This document shows, in pieces, positions 54,532 through 62,261 of a stretch of 64,000 nucleotides of DNA (within the stretch, counting starts at the first letter, position 1; the number at the start of each line of letters is the position of its first letter). The notes beneath the pieces were generated by a model. That model was given only the letters and a program-made list of their open reading frames with translations. It was not told where the DNA came from and made no database searches. Source of the stretch: Bradyrhizobium sp. CB1650 (GTDB taxonomy: Bacteria > Pseudomonadota > Alphaproteobacteria > Rhizobiales > Xanthobacteraceae); NCBI RefSeq assembly GCF_029761915.1, contig NZ_CP121695.1, positions 4,121,501 through 4,185,500 on the forward strand, given 5' to 3'. Both the position numbers and the translations under genes were made by a program.

Positions 54532-54540
54532 ACGCGTCCG

Positions 54541-54575
54541 CCTGCTCCAGCGGGAGCGGGCAGGGCTTTTTATTG
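54541..54575 (+). terminator. Possible terminator after 54531
   Basis: CCTGCTCC ... GGAGCGGGCAGG stem (with an internal loop) followed by TTTTTATTG at about 54567-54575. Imperfect stem, so only moderate support. It separates the small membrane protein gene from the tRNA gene. Confidence 0.45.
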
Positions 54576-54678
54576 TCAAACCTCTCTGCTAAGTCGAACG
54601 CATCCGAGCGACGCGCTTGGTGCTGGTTCTCCGGTACCAACGGGCGTATCTCGGTGGTGGCCCGGCCGTCGGGCCGAA

Positions 54679-54755
54679 GCGCTCGTAGCTCAGCTGGATA
54701 GAGCATCGGATTTCGATTCCGAGGGTCGGAGGTTCGAATCCTTCCGAGCGCGCCA
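54679..54755 (+). tRNA. tRNA-Arg (anticodon UCG)
   Basis: 77 bases including encoded CCA. Acceptor GCGCTCG / CGAGCGC with discriminator G and CCA at 54753-54755. D-arm AGCTCAGCTGGATAGAGC, anticodon stem TCGGA / TCCGA with loop TTTCGAT giving anticodon TCG (reads CGA, Arg), and T-arm GGAGG-TTCGAATC-CTTCC. All cloverleaf parts present. It stands alone. Confidence 0.96.
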
Positions 54756-54924
54756 GTTTTTGTTCTGCCTCTGTTCAGGCCATGCGCTCCCAATCTGCGT
54801 ACGCGCTACGCGGTCTGCAGACTGATCCGGAGGGCTGCGCGCCAGCATCTTCGATGGCGCGTCGGTGAGGGTCGTGCGGTAGTCCCGGCGATCGCGAACA
54901 GGTCCGGTTTGACCGCCCTGCTCT

Positions 54925-55101
54925 CTAGTAGCGCTCCTGGGTCATCGGCCGGCCGGTGGCGAGATCTATGAAATGGACTCGCGTGCAGGCGGGACAGGTG
55001 AACGCCTCGAAGCTCCGTCTTTGGAGTTTCGGCTGCTTTTCCAGATGAGTTTGCACATTCATGCCCGTCTGCGGGCATTGGAAAACGATGAAATCCGCCA
55101 T
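54925..55101 (-). CDS. Small Cys-containing protein (58 aa, missed by long-ORF calling)
   Basis: Read on the minus strand from ATG 55101 to TAG 54925: MADFIVFQCPQTGMNVQTHL ... FEAFTCPACTRVHFIDLATG ... ERY. Three cysteines in CPQTG and CPAC, plus the His after the CPAC (RVHFID), fit a small zinc-ribbon-like fold of about 58 residues. Such short CPxTG...CPACxxxHF proteins recur in Bradyrhizobium (recollection, not searched). Its length is below the ORF cut-off. Function unknown. Confidence 0.8.
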   Translation of the reverse strand: MADFIVFQCPQTGMNVQTHLEKQPKLQRRSFEAFTCPACTRVHFIDLATGRPMTQERY

Positions 55102-55206
55102 CGACGCAACGTGGCGCGACGGTAATTTTTTGCTTTGATCTAGATCAGTTTTAGAGTCGGTCTAGGGGCACATGGCGCGCAGCGGAGATGCGCCGCTCAC
55201 AAATTC

Positions 55207-55228
55207 GAAGGGGCCCGAAGGCCCCTTC
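55207..55228. terminator. Hairpin downstream of the secreted Tyr-rich gene
   Basis: Perfect nine-base stem GAAGGGGCC / GGCCCCTTC with a CGAA loop, six bases beyond the minus-strand stop at 55234. On the minus strand it is followed by only GAATTTG, a weak T run. Likely the end of that transcript. Confidence 0.55.
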
Positions 55229-55233
55229 AAATC

Positions 55234-55503
55234 TCACCAGCGACGATAGCCGCCGTAATAGCCATAATAGCGCGGGCCGTAGTAGGGCCGCCCATAATAT
55301 CGCGGACCGTAGTACGGAGCGTAATATCCATAGTTCGGCCGCCACCAGCAACGCCCCCAGGCATTGCAGACCATGCGGACCTGCTCGATGTCCGAGACCT
55401 GCGGTGCGCCAAGTGCCGGCGCGACGGGCATGGCAGACGCTGCCGGCGATGCCGCAAGGGCACCAAACAGGGACGCGGCAACGAGGCCAATCTTAAGCTT
55501 CAT
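55234..55503 (-). CDS. Small secreted Tyr/Gly/Pro-rich protein
   Basis: 89 residues. Signal peptide MKLKIGLVAASLFGALAASPAASA, then VRMVCNAWGRCWWRPNY, then a tail of repeated YYGPRYYGR and YYGYYGGY units. The two Cys could form a disulfide. Tyr/Gly-rich repeats suggest adhesive or cell-surface material (inference). Similar aromatic-rich secreted proteins lie at 30698, 31136 and 55722. Confidence 0.8.
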   Translation of the reverse strand: MKLKIGLVAASLFGALAASPAASAMPVAPALGAPQVSDIEQVRMVCNAWGRCWWRPNYGYYAPYYGPRYYGRPYYGPRYYGYYGGYRRW

Positions 55504-55577
55504 GATGTCTTCCTCCGCAAAACGCGATCCAAGATATCGAAGAGGTTCTGATCAAATTGTGGCGGGACCGAAATGTA

Positions 55578-55694
55578 ATGCCGATGAACAAATCTTCAGC
55601 AACCACGCCCTTCAGCAAGGTCGCCAAGGAGCGCGTCAAGCCGCCGGTCTGCGAGATCGAGAAGCGGTCGTTGCTGTCGAAGGCCGCCAAGTAG
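55578..55694 (+). CDS. Possible small basic protein (38 aa)
   Basis: Open frame from ATG 55578 to TAG 55694 coding for MPMNKSSATTPFSKVAKERV ... EKRSLLSKAAK. Basic, with one Cys, no hydrophobic segment. GGGACCGAAATGTA upstream is a poor ribosome-binding site. Kept with low confidence because the codon use is ordinary and the space is otherwise empty; it may be a chance frame. Confidence 0.35.
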   Translation: MPMNKSSATTPFSKVAKERVKPPVCEIEKRSLLSKAAK

Positions 55695-55721
55695 GGCCCC
55701 TCGGCAGGAGGCAGGCGCCTC

Positions 55722-55985
55722 TCAGAAGCAAGGGTGCCTGCGGCCGTCCTGGCCAACATAGGCGGCTGCGCCCTGGTAGCAGTGGTTCGTGGACGGACCG
55801 TCATAATAGGCGAAACTGCCCGAGGTGATCCCGGGGCCATAATTGTGCAGGTAGCTGATCGGATAGGGCAGTGGGTTGGCGTAATGGCGGTGGTGCCGGT
55901 GATGCACCCGGGCCTCCGAGAGGCTGGGGGCAAGGACTGCCGCCGACAGGACGGCGACCGCGGCAACAAGCTTCAACCTGCTCAT
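55722..55985 (-). CDS. Small secreted His-rich protein
   Basis: 87 residues. Signal peptide MSRLKLVAAVAVLSAAVLAPSLSEA, then RVHHRHHRHYANPLPYPISYLHNYGPGITSGSFAYYDGPSTNHCYQGAAAYVG, ending in DGRRHPCF. His cluster HHRHHRHY may bind metal; two Cys could form a disulfide. ATG at 55985 (GGAGAATCGAG upstream). Function unknown. Confidence 0.8.
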   Translation of the reverse strand: MSRLKLVAAVAVLSAAVLAPSLSEARVHHRHHRHYANPLPYPISYLHNYGPGITSGSFAYYDGPSTNHCYQGAAAYVGQDGRRHPCF

Positions 55986-56276
55986 CTCGATTCTCCGGAA
56001 CCTGCGCTAACTGATCCGTTCTTTATAGCCATTTTGGGCGGGCTGGACACCTATCCCGGGGTCGAAAATCGCCTCCGATCCTGGTTATTCTGGCCGGGTG
56101 TGACCCAAAAGCCGGGGAGGGTCCGCGGCCCTGCCCATTTTTGGCCTTTTCGGGATGCTTAACGAATTCCCCACACAAGTGTGACCAAACAGAATTCCGT
56201 CGAGATTCCTGTCGTCGGCCTCTTGGGGGTGCTCTTCGAGGCCGGCTCATTGCAAGGCTGTCGCCGTCACTTTGCC

Positions 56277-56723
56277 ATGCGCATCACGCCCTTAAGCCTG
56301 CTGTTGCTCTCGGTCATCGCCGCCGCGCCGGCGCGGGCCGATCTGCATATCACCCGTGACCACGGCGGCTATGTCGAGGAGTACAAGGTCAAGTACAAGC
56401 GCGTCCGCGACAACGGCGAGCGGGTCATCATCGACGGCATCTGCAATTCGGCCTGCACGCTGGTGCTGGGCATCGTGCCGATGAACAAGATCTGCGTGAC
56501 GCCGCGTGCGAGCCTCGGTTTCCACCAAGCCTATTACGACAAGGCCTTCACCTTCGGGATCAAAGTCACCAGCGCCGAAGGGACGTCCGATCTAATGTCC
56601 TACTATCCCGACGCGGTGAAGGACTGGATTCGCCGCAATGGTGGGCTCACCACCGACATGAAGAAGATCAAGAACGGCGTCGAGCTCTGGAAGATCATCG
56701 ATCCCTGTCCGACCGAATGGTGA
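56277..56723 (+). CDS. Secreted COG3904-like protein with Ser/His motif
   Basis: 148 residues. Signal peptide MRITPLSLLLLSVIAAAPARA, then DLHITRDHGGYVEEYKVKYKRVRDNGERVIIDGICNSACTLVLGIVP and CVTPRASLGFHQAYYD. The GxCNSACT stretch and GFHQ resemble the oxyanion/nucleophile elements of ClpP/crotonase-fold proteins (COG3904-type), so a Ser98-like nucleophile is possible. No third catalytic residue can be named with confidence. Starts earlier in the frame lack a signal peptide. Likely periplasmic. Confidence 0.72.
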   Translation: MRITPLSLLLLSVIAAAPARADLHITRDHGGYVEEYKVKYKRVRDNGERVIIDGICNSACTLVLGIVPMNKICVTPRASLGFHQAYYDKAFTFGIKVTSAEGTSDLMSYYPDAVKDWIRRNGGLTTDMKKIKNGVELWKIIDPCPTEW

Positions 56724-56819
56724 GGACCTGAGCCGGACCGCGGCCCACGCCCTGCGCAGCAACTACCACCGCTAAATTCGCATTGCCGCACCGCCCCCGG
56801 TCGGGCAATGAGGGCGGCA

Positions 56820-57701
56820 ATGAATCATAATCAAGATTCCCTGGCTGCGCGTGCAGCGCCGATCCTGTTCGTCGTGCTCTGGAGCACAGGGTTCATCGGC
56901 ACCAAATACGTCGTCGACAACGCCGATCCATTGACCTATCTCGCCATCCGCATGGCCGTGGTCGTCGGCCTGATGGCAGTCATCGCCCTGATCGCCCGCC
57001 CGAAGTGGCCGGATCGCATCGGCGTGGCGCACAGCGCCGTCGCCGGGATTCTGGTCCACGGCTTCTATCTCGGCGGCACCGCGATCGCGATCGCGCATTC
57101 GATTCCCGCAGGGCTTTCCGCGCTCATTCCGGGCCTGCAGCCGATCCTGACCTCGACCATCGCGAACCGCTGGCTCGGCGAGCGGGTGACACCGGTGCAA
57201 TGGGGCGGCCTGGTGCTCGGTCTCGGCGGCGTTGTTTTGATCCTGCACAACCGTCCGATGACGGGCGAAGCCGGTCTCGGCTGGCTCGCCTCGGTGGTCT
57301 CGCTGATCAGCATCACGCTCGGCACGCTGTATCAGCGGCGCTACTGCAATCACATCGACTGGCGCGCCGGCAATCTCGTGCAGTACGCCGCCGTGACGGT
57401 TTTCTTTGCGATCGGCGCCTTCCTGTTCGAGGACCGCGTGGTGCACTGGACGCGGGAGTTCGTGCTCGCGCTTGCCTGGCTCGCCGTGGTGCTCTCGATC
57501 GGATCGATCGGGCTCCTGTATTGGCTGATCCGCCACGCCGCAGCCACCTCGGTCGCGAGCCTGTTCTACCTGGTGCCGGCCGTCACCGCGCTGATGGCCT
57601 ATGTGCTGTTCGGGGAGAAGCTCGACGCGCTGGCGGTCGCCGGCGTCGCGATCTGCGCGGCGGCCGTGTTCCTGGTCAACCGGCGCTTCCAAAGGGCCTA
57701 G
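56820..57701 (+). CDS. EamA/DMT-family transporter
   Basis: About 293 residues with ten hydrophobic segments in two five-helix EamA repeats: first (APILFVVLWSTGFIGTKYVVDNADPLTYL ...) and second starting near GLGWLASVVSLISITLGTLYQRRY. The repeats end in the usual ALFGEKL-type tail (VLFGEKLDAL). ATG 56820 has AGGGCGG upstream; ATG 56808 would add four residues. Substrate unknown. Confidence 0.92.
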   Translation: MNHNQDSLAARAAPILFVVLWSTGFIGTKYVVDNADPLTYLAIRMAVVVGLMAVIALIARPKWPDRIGVAHSAVAGILVHGFYLGGTAIAIAHSIPAGLSALIPGLQPILTSTIANRWLGERVTPVQWGGLVLGLGGVVLILHNRPMTGEAGLGWLASVVSLISITLGTLYQRRYCNHIDWRAGNLVQYAAVTVFFAIGAFLFEDRVVHWTREFVLALAWLAVVLSIGSIGLLYWLIRHAAATSVASLFYLVPAVTALMAYVLFGEKLDALAVAGVAICAAAVFLVNRRFQRA

Positions 57702-57798
57702 GGGACTGGACCGCGGCAATACATCCCTGACGTGTATTGGCCATCCGTGCTAGGCTGGGCCGGCTTATTTCAGTTTCCCTTTCCACTTGGTGATTTCG

Positions 57799-58542
57799 AT
57801 GAAGAAAGCCAGGCGCGCACTGCTCGGCAGATCCATGAACCCGGTTCGGATTGCCTGCATCAACTACGCTGAGGAGATGATCAGCGACCGGACGATGGGC
57901 AAGCTCACCGCCGCGCTGCAGAAATGCTACGACGAGCACTTCCTGCCGGTGTGGGGCTATCCGGTCGATCTCTACGTCACGCAGAAGCCGAAGCCGACGG
58001 ACTGGCAACTCGTCTACTTCGACAGCGCCTCCCACAAGAACATGCTCGGGCGCCACGAGCTGACACATCGCCGTCAGCCGATCTCGAAGATCTTCGTCAA
58101 GGCGCTCGGCGAGGAGCCGGTCAGCATGGCGGCCTCGCACGAGCTGTTCGAGATGGTGCTCGATCCCATGGCCAATCTGTGGGCCGACAAGAGCAGGCAC
58201 ACCCAATATGCCTATGAGGTCTGCGACGCCGTCGAGGAGGAGTTCTTCGTCGTCAGCGGCTTTCCGATGTCGAACTTCGTCTACCCGTCCTGGTTCGAGC
58301 CGTTCAATCATCCCCCCGGCACCAAGTTCGATCACAAGGGAACGCTGAAGGCGCCGTTCTCGATGACCGAGGGCGGTTACGTCATCAAAAAGGTCAACGG
58401 CAGGCGGGTGGTCAAGGCGTTCGGATCGGCCGAAAAGCGGCGGCGCTTCGCCAAGGAGGATCGGCGCGGACACCGGAGTGAATTCCGCGATCCGAAAGGG
58501 GAGCACCACCCGGGCCGGCGCGCGTCCAAGCGGCGCGGATAG
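57799..58542 (+). CDS. Hypothetical protein with HELFE motif
   Basis: 247 residues. Central motif ASHELFEMVLDPMANLW (about residues 110-126) resembles the HExxE-type/HELxEAxTDP metal sites of some secreted metalloproteases, but no signal peptide and no third ligand are clear. The N-terminal part has VRIACINYAEEM and ALQKCYDEHF; the C-terminus is very basic (RRRFAKEDRRGHRSEF ... RRASKRRG). ATG 57799 is chosen over TTG 57787. Function unknown. Confidence 0.72.
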   Translation: MKKARRALLGRSMNPVRIACINYAEEMISDRTMGKLTAALQKCYDEHFLPVWGYPVDLYVTQKPKPTDWQLVYFDSASHKNMLGRHELTHRRQPISKIFVKALGEEPVSMAASHELFEMVLDPMANLWADKSRHTQYAYEVCDAVEEEFFVVSGFPMSNFVYPSWFEPFNHPPGTKFDHKGTLKAPFSMTEGGYVIKKVNGRRVVKAFGSAEKRRRFAKEDRRGHRSEFRDPKGEHHPGRRASKRRG

Positions 58543-58600
58543 AGGCGTTGCCGGGCGAGGCCTCCGGGCGCGCGGAGGCCTCGTGTTCTCGAGGTCGCGA

Positions 58601-58891
58601 TCAGCGCCTGGTCTTCTTTTTCTTGGCCGCTTTCTTCGCGGTTTTCTTCGCGGTCTTCTTGGCGGTTTTCTTTGCCGCCTTCTGCGCGGTCTTCTTGGCC
58701 TTCTTCGCAGACTTCTTCGTGGCCTTCTTGGCTTTCTTCTTGGCGGCCTTCTTCGGCGCTGCCTTTTTCGTAACCTTCTTGGCGGCCTTCCTGACTTTCT
58801 TGGCGGCGGTGACCGCGGCGTCCTTGGTTGCCTCCACCGCGGTGGTGATCGTCTCCATCGCCTGTTCGGCTACCGGTTTCTCATCGTCCAT
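58601..58891 (-). CDS. Histone H1-like Lys/Ala-rich protein
   Basis: 96 residues. An acidic N-terminus (MDDEKPVAEQAMETITTAVEATKDAAVTAAKKV) is followed by about 60 residues of KKA, KKTAKK and AKKAPKK-type repeats ending KKKKTRR. Resembles bacterial histone H1-like proteins (Hc1/HctA-type tails) that bind DNA. The composition is like the tail of the adenylate kinase at 6997-7854. Confidence 0.88.
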   Translation of the reverse strand: MDDEKPVAEQAMETITTAVEATKDAAVTAAKKVRKAAKKVTKKAAPKKAAKKKAKKATKKSAKKAKKTAQKAAKKTAKKTAKKTAKKAAKKKKTRR

Positions 58892-58987
58892 ATCGTCCCC
58901 CAGGGTTTGAATAGAGCGATGACGATAGCGGGATTCGAAATTGTGTCAAAGCAACGCGCAACCTTTGCGGATATTCGCATAGGCGGC

Positions 58988-59222
58988 TAACGCGCTCGCG
59001 CCCCTTGGCGTGATCGACGATCGGTTGCGGATAGGTTGCGCAGGCCGCCGGGCCAGTCGGGCTTGGTCGGCTCGAACTGCCAGCTCTCCAGCGCGTCGGT
59101 AGCTTGTCGAGGACGTAAAGGCAGATCACCGGCGCGCCGGTCTGGTGGCATGGAGGGCGGGGTGGTCGGACAGGCCCAGATCGTCCCAGACGCTGACTTG
59201 GGGGAAGGCTCGCGTGGTCGTT
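58988..59222 (-). pseudogene. Decayed DNA photolyase gene (phr remnant)
   Basis: On the minus strand three pieces of a cryptochrome/photolyase can be read in different frames. The N-terminal DDLGLSDHPALHA is followed by GAPVICLYVLD; then SWQFEPTKPDWPGGLR (middle region); then YPQPIVDHAKGRERV (C-terminal end). They occupy about 235 bases of a gene normally near 1.45 kb, with at least two internal deletions and frameshifts. No intact catalytic core remains. Strand and order fit one former gene. Confidence 0.75.
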
Positions 59223-59350
59223 AGACCTGCCTCGTTTACGCCTTGGAAACCATGCCTCGGGCAGCACATAATGGCCCGGATCGCCGCGTGCTTAACGTGA
59301 CTGTAAGCGGACTCCGGGAAAATGCGGTACTTTTCGGAGGAGTTTCATTC

Positions 59351-61081
59351 GTGCCCACTGTTTTGACCGGGAAGTTCCTGCCGCAGTTCAAGCTGGGCAC
59401 CAAGGCGATCCTGTGCGCCGTGCTGCTGATCGCCGTGGACACGGCGCTCGTGGTCGGCGCCGGCTATTGGTCGCTCACCTCGGCCTTCAACGACCGCGCA
59501 CTGCGCGACATCGAGGTCAGCCTGCGCACGCTGGCGCTGACCTTCGCCGAGACCATCCCGGACGCCAAGATCACGATCAGGGATGGCGCGGTGGTGCGCG
59601 CCGAGATCCCCAAGATGCCCGACCTCAAGGACCATGCCATCGTCGATCGGGCGGTGTCCTATGTCGGCGGCAACGCGACCCTGTTCGTGTTTGACGATGC
59701 GAGCGGGCAGTTCGTGCGCAGGTCGACCAATGTGAAAAAGGAAAATGGCGACCGCGCCGTCGGCACCCGGCTTGCCACCGACCATCCGGGCCAAGCGTCG
59801 TTGCGGCGGGGCGAAGCCTACAAGGGCCCGGCCACGTTGTTCGGTAAGTCTTTCATGACCGCCTATTTCCCGGTCTCCGATGCAGCCGGCAAGGTCGTCG
59901 GCATCCTTTACGTGGGCCTTCCAATGGCGCAGTTCGAGAGCATGCTGACGCAGGCGATCGAGAGCATGGCGGGTGCCGCCGGCGTCGCCGCGCTCCTGGT
60001 CATGCTTCTGACCATGCTGGTCGTCCGCCGCATCACCAAGCCGCTCTCCTCGGTCACACGCTCGCTGACGGCGCTTGCCAACGGCCAGAGCGACGTCGAA
60101 ATCCATTGCGACGACCGGGCCGACGAGATCGGCGAGATCGCGTGCACGGTCGCGGTGTTCAGGAGCAATTCGCTGGAGCGGGCACGCCTGCGCAGCGAGC
60201 AGGCAGCGGCCTCGGCCGCGGCGGCCGAGCAGCGCAAGTCCGACCTGCGCAACTTCGTCGACGAATTCCGCGGCAGCGTCGGCGGCATTCTCAACAGGGT
60301 GCTGGAGTCCTCCAGCGAGTTCGAACGCGTGGCGCACCGACTGACCGACACAGCGCGCTCGACCGCCGACTTGTCGGCGCAGTCGGCCGGCGCGTCCGAG
60401 CAGGCGTCCGACCACGTGCGCTCGGCGGCGGCGGCCTCCGACGAATTGTCGAAATCGATTTCCGAGATCACGCGCAGGGTGCAGGAATCCAACGAGATCT
60501 CCGCCGAGGCGGTGCGTCAGGCCGAGGCGACCGACCAGCGCATCGCGCAACTCTCCGAGGCGGGCGCGCGGATCGGCGACGTCGTCAAGCTGATCACGAC
60601 GATCGCCGAGCAGACCAACCTCCTGGCGCTGAACGCCACCATCGAGGCCGCGCGCGCGGGCGATGCAGGCCGCGGTTTCGCGATCGTCGCCCAGGAGGTC
60701 AAGACGCTCGCCGGCCAGACCGCCAAGGCGACCGACGAGATCTCGAGCCAGATCGCCAGCATGCAGCTTGCGACCGAGGAGTCGGTGACCGCCATCAAGG
60801 CGATCGGCCAGACCATCGAGCGCATCAGCGGTATCGCCACCTCAATCTCGGCCGCGGTGGAGCAGCAACGCAGCGCCACCCACAACATTGCGGCGAGCGT
60901 TCGGGCGGCGGCCTCCGGCACCGCCGACGTCGCCATCAACGTGCGTCATGCCGCCAAGGGCGCGAGCGAGACTGGCGAGACGTCAAGCCGGATGTTCGCC
61001 TCCGCCCAGGCGCTGTCGGGCGAGAGCCTGCAGCTGAAGGCCGAGGTCGACAGCTTCCTCGACCGCGTCCGCGCGGCTTGA
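59351..61081 (+). CDS. Methyl-accepting chemotaxis protein with Cache sensor
   Basis: 576 residues from GTG 59351 (GGAGGAG 8 bases upstream). TM1 about 15-38, periplasmic single Cache (Cache_3-Cache_2 type, about 60-190, with [14 protein letters not shown]), TM2 about 200-225, HAMP about 225-280, MCP signalling domain with hairpin tip [35 protein letters not shown] near 450. Detects an outside ligand and controls CheA. No methyl-accepting sites are named. An earlier start at 59243 lacks a ribosome-binding site. Confidence 0.95.
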   Translation: MPTVLTGKFLPQFKLGTKAILCAVLLIAVDTALVVGAGYWSLTSAFNDRALRDIEVSLRTLALTFAETIPDAKITIRDGAVVRAEIPKMPDLKDHAIVDRAVSYVGGNATLFVFDDASGQFVRRSTNVKKENGDRAVGTRLATDHPGQASLRRGEAYKGPATLFGKSFMTAYFPVSDAAGKVVGILYVGLPMAQFESMLTQAIESMAGAAGVAALLVMLLTMLVVRRITKPLSSVTRSLTALANGQSDVEIHCDDRADEIGEIACTVAVFRSNSLERARLRSEQAAASAAAAEQRKSDLRNFVDEFRGSVGGILNRVLESSSEFERVAHRLTDTARSTADLSAQSAGASEQASDHVRSAAAASDELSKSISEITRRVQESNEISAEAVRQAEATDQRIAQLSEAGARIGDVVKLITTIAEQTNLLALNATIEAARAGDAGRGFAIVAQEVKTLAGQTAKATDEISSQIASMQLATEESVTAIKAIGQTIERISGIATSISAAVEQQRSATHNIAASVRAAASGTADVAINVRHAAKGASETGETSSRMFASAQALSGESLQLKAEVDSFLDRVRAA

Positions 61082-61126
61082 TCGCGGACTGGCGGAGGGC
61101 TGAAGCCATCCGCCGCCAAAATGCTG

Positions 61127-61191
61127 GTCATTCCGGGTTCGATGCTCCGGACCGCGCTCGCGCGGTCCGGTCGCATCACCCCGGAATGACG
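61127..61191 (+). repeat. Dispersed palindromic repeat, class B copy 4
   Basis: GTCATTCCGGG (61127) and CCCCGGAATGACG (61179-61191) as outer arms, with an inner perfect hairpin CCGGACCGCG / CGCGGTCCGG around CTCG. It sits between the chemoreceptor and the convergent peroxiredoxin gene and can terminate both. Confidence 0.82.
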
Positions 61192-61221
61192 GTTTGGTTT
61201 GTGTTGCGCTATCGCCGACCG

Positions 61222-61881
61222 TCATTTCGGCTGGGGCACGATCCGGATGTAGGGCTTCGGCTCTTTCCAGCCCTGCGGGTAGATCGTCTTGGCCTCGTCG
61301 TTGGTGACCGAGCCAGCGATGATGACATCCTCGCCCTGCTTCCAATCGGCCGGCGTCGCGACACGGTGCTTTGCGGTCATCTGCAGCGAGTCGATGGCGC
61401 GCAGGATCTCCTGGAAGTTGCGTCCGGTCGTCATCGGATAGACCAGCACCAGCTTGATCTTCTTGTCGGGGCCGATGACGAAGACGTTGCGGACGGTCTG
61501 GTTGTCGGCCGGCGTCCGGGTGAGGGGATCGCCCGAGGTCGAGGCCGGCAGCATCTCGTAGAGCTTCGAGACGTTGAAGTCGGTGTCGCCGATCATCGGG
61601 TAGTTCGGCGCAGCGCCTTGCGTCTCCTTGATGTCCTCCGACCATTTGGCATGGCGATCGACCGGATCGACCGAGAGGCCCATCAGCTTGACGCCGCGCT
61701 TGTCGAATTCGGGCTTCAATTTTGCGAGCGCGCCGAGTTCGGTCGTACAAACCGGCGTGAAGTCTTTCGGGTGCGAGAACAGCAGGGCCCAGCTATTGCC
61801 GATCCAGTCGTGGAATTTGATCTTCCCTTCAGTGGTCTCGGCTTCGAAGTCGGGGGCGGTAGCGCCGATCGGAAGAGTCAT
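61222..61881 (-). CDS. 1-Cys peroxiredoxin (Prdx6/AhpC-TSA family)
   Basis: 219 residues. Peroxidatic Cys45 in HPKDFTPVCTTELG, the LMGLSVDPVDRHAKWSEDI block, RNVFVIGPDKKIKLVLVYPMTTGRNF and the C-terminal VATPADWKQGEDVIIAG. No resolving Cys motif, so the Prdx6 1-Cys type. It reduces peroxides. The ATG at 61881 is preferred over GTG 61887 because of GAGGTG 6 bases upstream. A perfect palindrome and promoter-like elements lie upstream. Confidence 0.93.
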   Translation of the reverse strand: MTLPIGATAPDFEAETTEGKIKFHDWIGNSWALLFSHPKDFTPVCTTELGALAKLKPEFDKRGVKLMGLSVDPVDRHAKWSEDIKETQGAAPNYPMIGDTDFNVSKLYEMLPASTSGDPLTRTPADNQTVRNVFVIGPDKKIKLVLVYPMTTGRNFQEILRAIDSLQMTAKHRVATPADWKQGEDVIIAGSVTNDEAKTIYPQGWKEPKPYIRIVPQPK

Positions 61882-61897
61882 GGTCACACCTCATCAT

Positions 61898-61940
61898 ATT
61901 GAATTTGCTAGCAAATTCGCCCTAGCGTAACGTCAAGTAT
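61898..61940 (-). promoter_or_regulatory. Candidate peroxiredoxin promoter with perfect 18-base palindrome
   Basis: GAATTTGCTAGCAAATTC at 61901-61918 is a perfect palindrome, 20-37 bases before the ATG on the minus strand. Upstream on that strand a TTGACG box (61931-61936) is followed after 17 bases by TGCTAG inside the palindrome, so a -35/-10 pair could overlap a repressor or activator site. Likely a redox regulator operator; protein unidentified. Confidence 0.6.
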
Positions 61941-62261
61941 ACGTTCTCCGGCGGCCCAAGGGAACCCGCTCAAGTAAAATGTGAATTCTTTCTTTGAACA
62001 GCCGATTTCCTAGCATCTTTCTGTTACAGCCGCGCCTGCGGCGAAATATCTCCACCGGAAGGACACGGCTTCGATTGCCCCGATAATGCCTTTTATGACC
62101 AGCATCACGCTGCCCCGACGTTTTCTGGAACCGAAATGGTCCTGACAGCGACTAATCGGCAACCATTGAGAAAAGTCGCGATCCCCCTATCGAATCGTTA
62201 ACCACTCGTTCAGGCCCCGCATGGAAATGCTGGTCGATCGGAAGAAGTCTGGAAGTGAACT
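61941..62261. other. Gene-free intergenic region
   Basis: About 320 bases, slightly AT-richer than its surroundings, between the divergent peroxiredoxin and DUF genes. No gene, repeat class or RNA structure was recognised; it should hold the promoter of 62262. Confidence 0.3.

Noticed and set aside
54679..54755. tRNA gene as an integration site of a genomic island
   Set aside because: No duplicated tRNA 3' end, integrase or composition shift was seen on either side within the window.
54515..54793. 92-residue minus-strand frame reading GRIRTSDPRNRNPMLYPAELRA
   Set aside because: This is the antisense translation of the tRNA-Arg gene; such frames are a known annotation artefact over tRNAs.
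54806..55078. 90-residue minus-strand frame PADGHECANSSGKAAETPK...
   Set aside because: It overlaps the 58-residue Cys-containing gene in another frame and has no recognisable feature.
58548..58910. Phe-rich + strand frame opposite the H1-like gene
   Set aside because: Same artefact as above; the Lys/Ala frame has a coherent start and acidic head.
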